Of a DNA stretch of 64,000 nt, positions 23,230 to 33,830 are shown in pieces. The position numbers were made by a program, and so were the translations under genes. Source of the DNA: Corynespora cassiicola (taxonomy: Eukaryota; Ascomycota; Dothideomycetes; Pleosporales; Corynesporascaceae); NCBI GenBank assembly GCA_022059125.1, contig JAEUWY010000020.1:682001-746000 (forward strand), given 5' to 3'. Below the pieces are notes generated by a model. The model ran no database searches and was not told where the DNA came from. It was given only the letters and a program-made list of their open reading frames with translations. The number at the start of each line of letters is the position of its first letter. The first letter of the stretch is position 1.

Positions 23230-23747
23230 GGGGTGGTGGGATGTTTGGGGTGGGTTTGGGTTGGATATGAGTGAGGGAAGAGATGCGGGATGTGAAAGGG
23301 GAAGATGAGAATATGTTTCGGTGTTGCATGATGCTTCGTAATCTGTGTATTGGTAGTTTGGCTAGCGGTGGGTGATAATTCGTCCCGCGCTTCCTCTTTT
23401 CCTTGTATTAATTCCCTATGGGATCTTTTGAGTATGGGGGGGAAAAAGTATGACACTGGCAATGGATAGTAAAACATGGACTAGAGAATTCCATGGTGTT
23501 TCTATGAGTGCTGTCCCGTCCTTAGAACATCAGCTTTTGGCACAGGTCGGGCCTTCCCAAACTTTCTCTCAGCTTCACCGTAGCAGTCGGTCGCTCTTTC
23601 CTTGTAGACTTTGGGCTACGTTTGCACTTGTATCTCCTCTCACCCCCTCCAAAGTTCTCGCCTTCTTTCACCCCCAACCAGCCCATATTGGTCTATACTA
23701 TCCCCCGTCAGCTTCTCTCACCGCTGATCCCTCAGCCAGAGTGGCTC

Positions 23748-23754
23748 ATATAAA
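23748..23754 (+). promoter_or_regulatory. TATA box of the 588-aa gene
   Basis: ATATAAA about 475 nt upstream of the ATG, after a pyrimidine-rich tract. A start near 23780 would give a leader of about 400 nt after splicing. Confidence 0.4.
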
Positions 23755-24167
23755 CTCTGCGACTGCCTGTCCTCCCTTTCTCCTTCTCCTCATCACCCAC
23801 TCGCGACTCAACACGTGCGAGTTTCTCCTTGATCCTCGATTAACCCTTCTCCTCCCGGGTCAATCGCAACGTAAAACATTGTCCCGAACATTACCTGCAG
23901 GTGCCTGCGGCATCAGCACTGCCGAGCTCTCCGCCTCTCGAGGCACTCTCTCAACATCCTTGTGGTAACGAACGAGACCTTAACCGGCCCCAAGGGCATC
24001 TCTACGAGCAAAGTGTGAGGACTACATCCCAACCTGTTGACGTTGTGATTTTGAGCAGCTCTGACTCAAATGCCGTTTCAGACTCCAAATACCAACCAAG
24101 TGCGATATTTCACGGACGTGCAGCGGCATACACTACAAGATCCGCGCAGTAATCGGCTCTCGGCTCG

Positions 24168-24213
24168 GTATGCAGGGGTTCGTCGCATAGATTACTGTAC
24201 TAACTCTGTACAG
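24168..24213 (+). other. 5'-UTR intron with perfect branch site
   Basis: GTATGC donor at 24168, TACTAAC branch sequence, then TCTGTACAG ending at 24213: a 46-nt intron. Splicing does not create a longer protein frame into the ATG at 24228, because the matching upstream frame has no ATG after a stop at 24062-24064. It is therefore best read as a leader intron. Confidence 0.65.
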
Positions 24214-24227
24214 AAGCTACATCGACA

Positions 24228-25994
24228 ATGGCTCCGACAATGGTAGGGGCGTTCAAGGCAGTTAAAGGAACTCGCGGCACGGACAAGTTCCAAGGGGTTG
24301 CGAACAACAGTGCCAACAAAGCGGGTTGCACGGTTGGGGCGGTCCAACCGTGCAGTAGATTCGAGGAGAATGACCTCTTCGACGACAAGACTGAATGCCG
24401 AGGAAGGAGCGAAAAAGAAGAATGGAAACTGAAGAGAAGATTCCTAAATCGGGTCGCCGAACTACTCGCAGCTTCAACTGGATGTGACGTAGTATCTTTC
24501 CATAAAGACAGTGAGCGTGCCGAGATCTACATTAAGTTGAACAATATCCAGCGGGTTTCCAAAGAGACTCAGAAGGTGATCGAGACCCTCCAAAATATAC
24601 TTCGTTCGTTCCAAGGAAGCTCGAAGGCAACCGCAAAGGACGATCTGACCCAATTTATACGGGATTGTTTCGCCGGTTGGATAAGAAGGGCTATCGATAG
24701 CACTAAACAATTATTCAGTGAGAATGAGGACTGCTACCAGGATTTGATAACCCGCTGGTCTGGAGGAAATGACGAGTTTCTTGAGAAGCTTGATGACAGA
24801 ATATTTGAGCTCCTTTTTAATTTCCGAAAACATCTCATCAATCTGGAATCAGCCAAAGTCACCCTAAAGGAAATCAAGTTCATCATCGACTATGCATCGG
24901 AATTGTACGAAGAGCGAGACCTCTTGAAACGATTAAGATACCTTCCGGTGCGTTCGGGTTACGGTGAAGGTATCTTCGATCATATATGTCTCTTGGTGCG
25001 ACCTGACTTGGTATCTGGTACGCTCAGAAGGGTGGCGAGCGCCAACCCTACATTTGCTTGCGTAGAGATTAAGTACGGATTCCCTGCAGTGCTACCCAAG
25101 GCCCCTAAAAGCATGGCCCCACCAAATAAACCGGATACCAAATCATCAAGCCTCACGGCCAAACCTGTGTCGATGCTAAGAGTCAAAGTATCACCATCGA
25201 GTCCTGAGTGGAGCCATACGACGATGAAAGACATACAAAATACTGCACCTTCGACAAAAGTTAGCAAGATTGAGACTCTCGAGTTAGCAGCCCGAGAATA
25301 CCTTACATTCGACGACAAGGGGGTTGGCGCTTTATATCTATCTCCGATCGAGAAGGGCGACGCATTAATACTGGCGATACATGTACTCAATGCGACATCC
25401 CCAATCGCAGGCCAAAGAGGCTATTACAGCTTTGGTTATCCCGCCTGCCGAGACGAGGATGAAATAAGTCGACTGTCTGGAATGTACCAGCAGATCCTCG
25501 TTACCAGTCACCAGAAGCAAGACACATTCCAGGTATTATGGGCATCGGCAAAACAGGGACAGATGATTGAGTTTCTTGATGGATGTATTTACAAAGACCT
25601 CTGGAGAGAAACCTTCCCCCGCCTGGAGAGCTTTTTCAAGCAAGAATCAAGAAAGCCATCCGTTTGGAGACTGATTGAGTTCATCCGAACAGACAGCACC
25701 GATGCTACTGCAGATTTGAGAAGGGATTATGGGTTCGAAAGGCCCAATTGCCCGACCCGTGAAGAAATCCAGAAATCAAAAAATCTCTATTGGCGTCTAT
25801 TGAGGAATATCGAACCATTCCAGCTCCATAAGCTTTGCATACAAGGCACGCTTCAGGAACTGAAACACTGCGTTCATGTGGACCCTCACGAGGAAAGGTA
25901 TCTTAGAAATAGGTATCCTATGATTGGCCTCGGATTCGAAAGCCAGGAGAATGCATACCGTTCAGATGAACTATTCAAGAAGCGCGGAAAGTAA
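24228..25994 (+). CDS. Hypothetical protein, 588 aa, no recognised domain
   Basis: A single uninterrupted coding exon of 588 codons, so clearly under coding constraint, yet I recognise no family. It is charged and mainly helical: Lys/Glu-rich segments at about residues 60-230, a short stretch RYLPVRSGYGEGIFDHICLL, a Ser/Pro/Lys-rich linker at about 285-345, then a second folded half. There is no signal peptide or membrane helix, so it is probably intracellular. Base composition is less GC-rich than its neighbours GPI13 and the regulator at 37 kb, which could mean an accessory or transferred gene. It stands between GPI13 and the large gene-free interval. The leader has an intron and an upstream ORF overlapping this start. 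Function unknown. Confidence 0.8.
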   Translation: MAPTMVGAFKAVKGTRGTDKFQGVANNSANKAGCTVGAVQPCSRFEENDLFDDKTECRGRSEKEEWKLKRRFLNRVAELLAASTGCDVVSFHKDSERAEIYIKLNNIQRVSKETQKVIETLQNILRSFQGSSKATAKDDLTQFIRDCFAGWIRRAIDSTKQLFSENEDCYQDLITRWSGGNDEFLEKLDDRIFELLFNFRKHLINLESAKVTLKEIKFIIDYASELYEERDLLKRLRYLPVRSGYGEGIFDHICLLVRPDLVSGTLRRVASANPTFACVEIKYGFPAVLPKAPKSMAPPNKPDTKSSSLTAKPVSMLRVKVSPSSPEWSHTTMKDIQNTAPSTKVSKIETLELAAREYLTFDDKGVGALYLSPIEKGDALILAIHVLNATSPIAGQRGYYSFGYPACRDEDEISRLSGMYQQILVTSHQKQDTFQVLWASAKQGQMIEFLDGCIYKDLWRETFPRLESFFKQESRKPSVWRLIEFIRTDSTDATADLRRDYGFERPNCPTREEIQKSKNLYWRLLRNIEPFQLHKLCIQGTLQELKHCVHVDPHEERYLRNRYPMIGLGFESQENAYRSDELFKKRGK

Positions 25995-26944
25995 TCTTGT
26001 CCCCATGTGAGTATGCATACATACTAGCTGCGGGATTGGAACCTGCACGCTCGGTTTAAAGGGTCTTTCAAAGTTTTCGGGTCCATGTATTTTCCATAAT
26101 TACATTAAGTGCATATGCATGGGGCTTTGTCTGGGAGCTCGGCGTGACTACCGGACAACTCACACCAATCAATACATGTCGATACCAGTACACTTTTTGC
26201 TTCCGTATGTTCACAGACATCACGATTACCATGCATCGGAGGCGCCATCATGGTGGCATACTCACCGACCTGCCACCAATAGTGCACATTAAAACACCAT
26301 GAGCTGCACTGCTACATCTGATCCCACACTCCGTCTCCATCAATTGATTAACAAAGGCATTGTTTCAGATGTTCAGCTCTCCTTTGACCCATAGTGTCGG
26401 AAGATTGCCATAGCATGGCATTACTGCACACCAGGTCACCCATCACACGACCCTTCCTGGCTTGATCGACATTCTAGCCCAAGTCTACCTGATCTACGGA
26501 CTCTCGTATTCCCCCTCCTCACGGACACGCACGTTGCCATGTCAATCACCCCCCAGCCCTCGCAATCAGGCCATAGTCGTACCCAGCAGTACGGAACCCC
26601 TTCTATCGTTACAGAGTCCTCCCTAGCCCAGCCCCCATCGAGCTGAAAAAAAAAAACCCCAAACCAAGTTCCCTCCAAGCAAAAATCGCCCGCCTCGATA
26701 CTAAACTCGCCGGAGCACATTTACCAAGTAGGCCAAAATTCAAGGGATCATACAGATCAAGGCAAACCGCAGAACCAGCCCCGCGGTACCGCTTACCCCC
26801 TCATACAAGTGAGACATGGCTCATCTCCCCTCCTCTGACGCCTGGGGTCCGGTGGCCTCCGACTGGCCGAGCGCTCGAGGGGTTTATAAATGGGGCTATT
26901 TAGAGTTTTTGTAACTCTGGGGGGGAATGGAATGAGGCGTTGGA

Positions 26945-27005
26945 TGAGATGAGGAGGAGGTAGGGGAGGGGAGGCGAGGGAAGAGGGGGGTGGGGTGGAA
27001 AGGAT
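26945..27005 (+). other. Purine-rich tract with G-quadruplex pattern
   Basis: Nearly all purine. It contains GGGG-A-GGGG, GGG, GGGGGG and GGGG runs separated by loops of 1-6 bases, fitting the four-G-run quadruplex pattern on the plus strand. Confidence 0.6.
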
Positions 27006-29607
27006 GATTTGCAGATGTGGTGGTAGGGTTGGCGTGCGTGCATGCAGTGCAAAGAGAGGGCGAGGGAACGAACGACAGGGAAAAACAAAGAAAAAGGAAG
27101 CAAGCCACAATATCACGGATTTTGCGGGGTGGAGATGGGTCCGCGTTGGCTATCTCTCTCTCTCTCTCCTCTCTCTCATTTTCTTGGCCTGGGATTTGAG
27201 GTGTACGGGCTGGTATGCGGGGTCGGAGGGCATGGCATGGCATAGTATTGGCATTGCATTGGCACGGGTTTTCTGATCGGTGAGGATTGAGGGGGAAGGG
27301 GAGGGGGGTTGGAGATAGCTGGTGGAGGAGGGTGGGTCTTGGGAGATAGGCAGGGAAAAACAGGTAGGTCAGGGTCTATGAGGCAATCCGAGGCTTGGGA
27401 GCCTCGATTCGTCTCAAGGTTCTACATTTGGGAGGGTGCGAGAGAGGATGCAGGGCGCGCATACAGGAGAGACATGAGCGTGGCGGACGCGTGGGCAGAG
27501 GCCTCTCACTCCTTACCACCTACCCCCCGGACCGCCATCTAACAAGCCTCCGAGCGGCGGTCGTGTATGGTATGGTGTATGGTGTGTGTGTGTCCATCTG
27601 CCATGTACGCTGAGATGAGACGGCGCGACCGGACAAGACCGTACGATGCATACCGACTTAGCACGCTGTGGCTGGCTACCAGGCCATGTTCTCGACTGTC
27701 CGCGGACAGGCTCCAAAGGTCGACAGCTTCGCAGACCGACCGACGGACTGACGATGCTGCAACCATGTGGGCCTCGCAATCGCGAGATCGGTCGGAGAAT
27801 GCCAGGGTAAGTGGCACTATGGCATGGCCGGCAGCTCGCTCGCGCGCTCGCGTACGCTCGTTCGCTCGAGTAGGCCGGAGGCGGCGGGCTTGAGGTTTAT
27901 GACTCGGGCCGCAGTGGCCGGGCCGGCATTTGAAACGGACTGGATGACCCCTGTGGGAAGCGTGGGCAAACCTGCTTTGCGCCGGGTGATGATTTCCAAC
28001 CCTTGAGAGACTTGAAAAGGAAGAAAGAAAGGAATTGATTACTACGATTGATTGAAACCTTTTGCGGAATTGACTTTTTTCTCCCACCTCGGGAGGAGAA
28101 GGGGCCTAACACAAGGAAAGTCAAGAAAGGGTTTAGAGAAAAAAAAAGCCACCCATGCGCCGCCGCCCGCAGCCCACCACGGACCGAGAGACGGAGGTCC
28201 GAGGAGCAAAAGAATCAATCATCGTGAAACGAGAACGTGTCAATTCCCCGACTGGTCTCGTTAATTTTGTAGCTTGAAACAGAGCGGGAAGAAGCGCGCA
28301 CATCACCTTCTTCCTTTTCATTTCCACGTTTGAATCCGAGAAGGGGACCGAACAAGGAAGCAAAGATGTGTATGTGGGAAAAAAAATAAACAACAAAAAG
28401 TGGCAAGGATCGTGACCACAACTAGGATGGGCGGGAGGGGGAGATTGCGGTCGAGACTTTGAACATCCCCATTCAAAAGAGTTTCAATGTCAATGGGGGA
28501 AAGGGGGGTCGGAGAGGGAGAAACCCTGGCATAAAACTCTCTTTTTTTTTTGTTTACTTGGTCATTACATCAAGATGATGGATGGACACGACACGGCACG
28601 AACACGTCCCACGTCCACACGACCACGACGCAATGCCACAATACACGTACACACAGAAGCAAGCCCTACACACCGCAAATTCATCGCTGGACCCTGAATT
28701 CCGATCTCGATCTCGATCTATCCCGCGAAGAAGAAAAAAAGTAAACAAAAACAACATTGTAGCTAGGGAGAGAGAGAGAGAGAGGTCACAAGACCACTTC
28801 GTCGTCGCCGACCATCTTCTCGCAACAAAAAAAAAACGCAGCAGCCAACCTGGAGGCAGGGCAGGGCAGTGCAGGGCAGGCGACGAGACGAGACTTCCCG
28901 CGGGAAGCATAAACGTTTTCCCACGCACCACGCCATCGGCAACCCCCCCGGCCTTCCGTCTCCATCCTTGGACTCCTCCGCAATCTTAGAGAGAGCAAAA
29001 AACCGCCGCCGTCGCCAGCGAGCGGACACGCTCCGCGGCCCGGCATCTAACCTAACCTAGCCCTCTGGGCTGGCCCCCCCTCCCCTCGCCCCAAAAAAGG
29101 CGCGCTTCTTTCTTGAAGACTGACGGTTAGGCCGGTCCAACCCGCAATCATACATTAGTAGTCTGACTGATTGACTGACTGATGGGGGTCTGAGCACCCC
29201 CGGTGGGGGACCGTGCCCTCGTTTTTTTTGGCGCCGCCGCTTTGCCATGGCCATGGGCAAGGGCAATTCGTGCGGAACGGCGGCGGCGGACGACTGTCGC
29301 GAAGGCTGGGATGCGCTGCGCTGCGCTGCGTTGCACTGCGTTGCTGGGGCTGGAGCGAGGCGGCGGGCGGACCGGCAACGTAAGGCAACGTAACGGAACG
29401 GGTAAGCCAAACGGCTAGCATTCCGCGCCCCATTTGCCGGCTGCAGTTACCCAGGCAGTGCTGGGCTGGGCTGGGCTTGGGGCTTGTGCTTGGGGGGGGC
29501 TTCTGGCGGGCGCGCGAGCGAAGAAGGTTGGGTAGGTTGGTACGGTTTAGACGACGACGACAGCGCAGACGGAGCGTAGGGCCAGCTCGCGATCCGTCAC
29601 GGCACTG

Positions 29608-29628
29608 TCGTCGTCGTCGTCGTCGTCT
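29608..29628. repeat. (GTC)n trinucleotide repeat
   Basis: About seven GTC/TCG triplets in the gene-free interval. Confidence 0.85.
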
Positions 29629-30251
29629 GAGTGTTTTCTATCGGAGGGGTCCGAAACATGCTTTGCCCTGCCTCGGTGGTGGTGGTGGGATGTTTTTTTG
29701 TCTTTGGGGCGGCAGATGGACGTTGCGACGGCGGCCACGACGAAGACGATGCGACCCTACTTGCGACTAGGTTTTGCGAGATGGTGCAGACCGATCTGAA
29801 CTGATCTGACAAGACACCCGTCAAGACCCCGTCAGGATCCCGTCAAGGGCATTCGGGTCTGACCTACCAACTCGACCCAGTCGAGAGAGAGTGCAGCGGC
29901 TACTGCATACGAGATCAAACTACGGACGTGAACGGTCGGCGCTTCGGCGCGCGAACGAGACCTTCTCCCCTTCCACTGCCTGCCTGCCTGCCGAGCGCCG
30001 ACCGCCGCCTCGACCACCGCCACGGCAAACGGCGGTCCAGTCCAGCTTGGGTTCAACCCAAAAAGGATTCCAATGAATACAGGGACGGGGGACCCACCGT
30101 CTACATGTATAACAGACGACGCATATAGACAGACGAGACGGGATCACAGCAGTTCAACGTCTCCACAAGATGGGGGGGTTGAGACGCGACGTGATGCGAG
30201 GTCAGGGCTTCGGCGTGGGATAGAGCAAGCCATGTATGTAAGTATGGATCG

Positions 30252-30276
30252 ATGTACGTATGTACGTACGCACATA
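30252..30276. repeat. Alternating purine-pyrimidine tract
   Basis: 25 nt of strict alternation built from ATGTACGT units, followed by more CATGTACATGTA up to about 30290. Capable of left-handed DNA or cruciform structure in principle. Confidence 0.8.
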
Positions 30277-30415
30277 GACATGTACATGTATGGATCGCTG
30301 TATGCGGCCATGCATGTACGTACGGAGCGGCAAACAGAGCGAGCGAGACTTCCAATTCCCCCATCATCTTCCAAACCTAGCAACCATCTCATTACTCACA
30401 CTCCACCATACCATG

Positions 30416-30450
30416 CCTACCTACCTACCTACCTGCCTGCCTGCCTGCCC
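30416..30450. repeat. (CCTA)n(CCTG)n tetranucleotide repeat
   Basis: Four CCTA units pass into four CCTG units. Confidence 0.9.
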
Positions 30451-30766
30451 CCGGCCGCCGCCGCCGGCCCCCGTCCAAATCTCCCGAGCAACGAACCTAC
30501 CTACAATACGGCAAGGCAAACGTCTGGTAGCCGAAACGGGCATTCCGCGCGGCTCAAGCGATCCGCCGCCCTTGCTGGCGCGCCGGTTGCTTGCTTGCTT
30601 GCCGGTGGCCAGAAGCCCTTCCTCCACGGCAGTGACATAGGCAGGGCAAAAAAAAAAGAAACGAGAAAAAAAAGGGTTGCAAGGAAAGCCTTTCGCCCAG
30701 CCAAGTTTTTTTCGCAAGCGCAAACCATCGTGTCATCACCATCCATGGTGGAGATCAGCTCCAGGG

Positions 30767-30796
30767 CAGGACAGGACAGGACAGGACAGGACAGGG
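30767..30796. repeat. (CAGGA)5 pentanucleotide repeat
   Basis: Five perfect CAGGA units and one CAGGG. Confidence 0.95.
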
Positions 30797-32476
30797 CTTG
30801 CACCTCCCTCCTTGCCTTTGCATTTTTTTTTCTCTTTCCTTCCTTCTTTCCTTTCGCCTTCTCTGCGCTGTCTTTGTCTGCATTCCCAACTCCCTGGGCC
30901 CCTTCTTCGGCCCTTCGAGTCAAGCAAAGAAGCTCCAAGCTCAAGGTTCGGCGCAACGCAACACCTCACCTCACCCAGCGCGCCCGCGCCCGCGCGTGGG
31001 AGAAAAAAAAAGAAAAGAAACAAACTCCAGCGCGGGGATCTTGCCTGCCCGCCCTCCCCCTCCGCACAACCCTCCAACCCCAAACATAGGCCCCAAGTCG
31101 GAACACCTCAAAGCGAGCTAACCCTCCCCCCCCGTCCGCCAGCAAGCAAGGCCAGCCAGCTAGCTAACCAGCCCGCCCGCCGACCGACCGACCGACCCGC
31201 GCGCGCAAAAAAGGCCAAACCCAACCCCAAGATTGACGGCGCATCCGGTCGCGCCCGCGCAAATCCATTAAGAGGCCGCGGACTGCTCATCGAGACGTCA
31301 ATCGCAACGTCTTGGCACAAAGCTTAATGGCACCTCGTTTAGTTTGCTTGTTTAAAATAGAGTAGAGAGGAGGGAGGGAGATTGCGCCGTTTTTTTTTCC
31401 CTCAGTCTGGCATGCACTGCCGTCGCTTTTCCAACATTTTGTTTAGATTGTTGTGAGGGCTGGCTTGGAGCTTTGCTAGAGAGAGGGGGGGGGGGGGAAG
31501 GTTCTGGGGAGCGGTTCTGCGGCGTGGGTTCATGGGGCGGCGGCGGCGGGGAGGGACTAGGCAGGTAGGGAACGCTGGGGAGGGTAGGCGGGCGGCAGGG
31601 CAGAGCAGGGCAGGGTAGGGTCGAGGGCCGACATGCACGGCCTATGCCACCTCCCAAGCTAGCAGCCAACGGCCTGGGAAAACCTTACGCAACGAGCGAG
31701 CAACAAACGACGAGGGGAGGGAACGGCGGCGATGGCGGCGGAGACGCCCCGTTTCTCTGGTGCTGCTTTCTCGTCCACCCGTTTCGCTCCCCTCCCCCAA
31801 GAGGCGTGGCGGTGCGGACTGCCTGCCCGTTGCGGGATGCCTTCGTTCGCCTTTCGGTCGCAAGTGGAGCCCCCCCCCAAGTGCCCATCCCACTCCACCC
31901 GACGCCATCCCATCCTTCGCGCTCTCTTTCATCGATGATGCGAGAAATGGCTGCACAATGATGCGCCCGATCCTCGAGGATACGTGAGGGAACCGTTCGT
32001 TCGTTCGTTCGCTCGCCCGTTCGCCCAGGGTCCTTCTTACGCAAGAAACGAGGTGCGTGCGCGGGTTTCCTTTCCCCTCCCCCCCCCTGCGCTGCCCAAT
32101 CACAGCCCGAGGCGTTGCGTCAGCAAATCGCCTGCGAGCCCACTGTTTCTTACATACACAGGGCCGCCTTCGAGACTACTTTGACTGCAGCGACAAGACA
32201 GCTCTGGGCGCGGCGCAACTGCATACGTCGGTTTATTTTCCTTCTTCCAAGGGCTGTCTGTCTGACGCAGGAGAGAAGGCGGGTTTACGTTAGTTTTGGG
32301 GGGGGGGGACTTGCTGCCGGCGGCTGCGTGTTTGCGAGCGGCTATCTAGTCATGGAACGGTCCTGCCAGGGCAGGCCATGGTGGGATGATGGGGCGACGC
32401 GTTACCGTACATCCCCAATCTCGTCCTGCGTCTGCTGGAGGGGGTGCTGTACAATGGCTGGTGTACGACTGGCAGC

Positions 32477-32510
32477 GGGCGGGCGGGCGAGCGAGCGAGC
32501 GAGCGAGCGG
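32477..32510. repeat. (GGGC)n(GAGC)n tetranucleotide repeat
   Basis: Three GGGC units followed by about five GAGC units. Similar GAGC repeats recur at 39369-39387 and 39555-39570. Confidence 0.9.
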
Positions 32511-33783
32511 CGAAGCGGCCGGTGCAGGTGCTAATGGGACAGGAGGGGGGCTGGAATACCGTCGTGCGAAATCACTCGAGGCTAGAAGGGTCAATGGTCA
32601 CCAAGGCTACTGCACATGTGGCATCACTTTTCACAGCGCTAGGAATATGCGTTTCATGAGGATACAGAGGCGGCGCTGCAAATCAGCTTGCAATGTGTAA
32701 TGAGAGGCGGGCGTAGGGGGCGGAGATGACGAGCCAGAGAGATGGAATGCGGCCATGGCCTGAGCTGTGTCCTCGACCCCTCCTCCCAGCGGCCAGGAAG
32801 ATGCGGGACCGAGGGACCCAAGAGATAAAGGTTCAAAGATAGGGAACCAGCTGAAGGGGGACAGGGGCGACACGGGAAGTATATGTAGACTTTTGCATCG
32901 TTCTTGGTCGTAGTGCTCGGTTGGGTTTCGTGTACGCTGCTGTTGAGCGAGGGCAGGGCGGGCGCAGATCGTGTTGGTGCTCGATGCGGCCTAGGGCGAG
33001 GCAACGGTCTGCCCTTGGGGTGGGCCGGGTCAAGCGACTGCGCTGCGCTGCACGGCACTGCGGGCTGCGAGTACGAAGGAAGGAATGAAGAAGTGGTGAT
33101 GGACGCCGCTCCATCGCCACACGTTGCTTGGTTGCGCGGTTGCTTGGGCGGCTTGGAGCAGGGTGCGGGCGAGAGGAGGCGCTTCGTGGTGTCGTGAGCC
33201 TCGGGGCCATTGGCGGGTTGATAGGGCCGGCTGCATTAGGAAATAACAGACTGCATGACAGCCACTTTGATAGGGCGTCCATCTCCGCCGCCCTCAATAG
33301 CACAATGTCTCGATCGTACATGGCCTTAGCCCAGGGGTGCTGGGCTATTGCAGCCATCGTGCATCGGATGGGACCGGCAGTCGAGCCTTTCGGCACCGCC
33401 AGCGTACTCGGCCTCGTCCTAGCAGCCCAGCCCTGGCCGTCGCTCCCGAGATAACGGGTTGACAACGTCGCTCGAATTGAGTGTCGTGGAGAGTTCTGCA
33501 ATGCAGCCGCTCGGCGCGAATGGCGCGTTTCAAGAAGGGAGGGTGGGAGGGGAAGCTTACTGTGGAGTACAATGTTGGCGTCTGCATCCTGCAGTGGCTT
33601 GTCAAACGTACAGAGTGCTGATGGCTCCTAATCGGTCAGCGGCAGCCAAGCCGACGACGACCCTCTCGACAACCTGCGACTTCGGTCGGCGACTATCTGA
33701 GTAATGAAGTCGTATGCTCCGATCGGGATAGACCACCAGGACGAGGGGCTGCATCGGGCCGGACGATGAAGGGCCGGCGTCGG

Positions 33784-33819
<36 letters not shown>

Positions 33820-33830
33820 TCGTCGTCGTC
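33784..33830. repeat. (TGC)10 followed by (GTC)5
   Basis: Compound trinucleotide repeat. One minus-strand frame through it reads as a polythreonine-polyserine stretch inside a 167-codon frame without other support. Confidence 0.95.

Larger units (their letters stand above)
23230..24227. other. Intergenic DNA and 5' leader of the orphan gene
   Basis: The left part is the GPI13 3' UTR. ATATAAA at 23748-23754, a CT-rich block and a leader with an intron precede the 588-aa gene. Open frames here (23450-23968, 23901-24152) look like chance or upstream ORFs. Confidence 0.55.

Noticed and set aside
24070..24246. Upstream exon joined to the 588-aa gene
   Set aside because: Splicing at 24168-24213 puts the ATG-24070 frame out of register with the main frame, and the matching frame has no ATG after a stop at 24062-24064.
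26030..26095. tRNA-like segment on the minus strand with a GGTTCCAATCC box
   Set aside because: No matching A box and no cloverleaf pairing could be drawn.
30073..31327. Open frames of 216-338 codons in the gene-free interval
   Set aside because: They read straight through microsatellites and homopurine tracts in alternative frames, giving compositionally biased peptides without conserved motifs.
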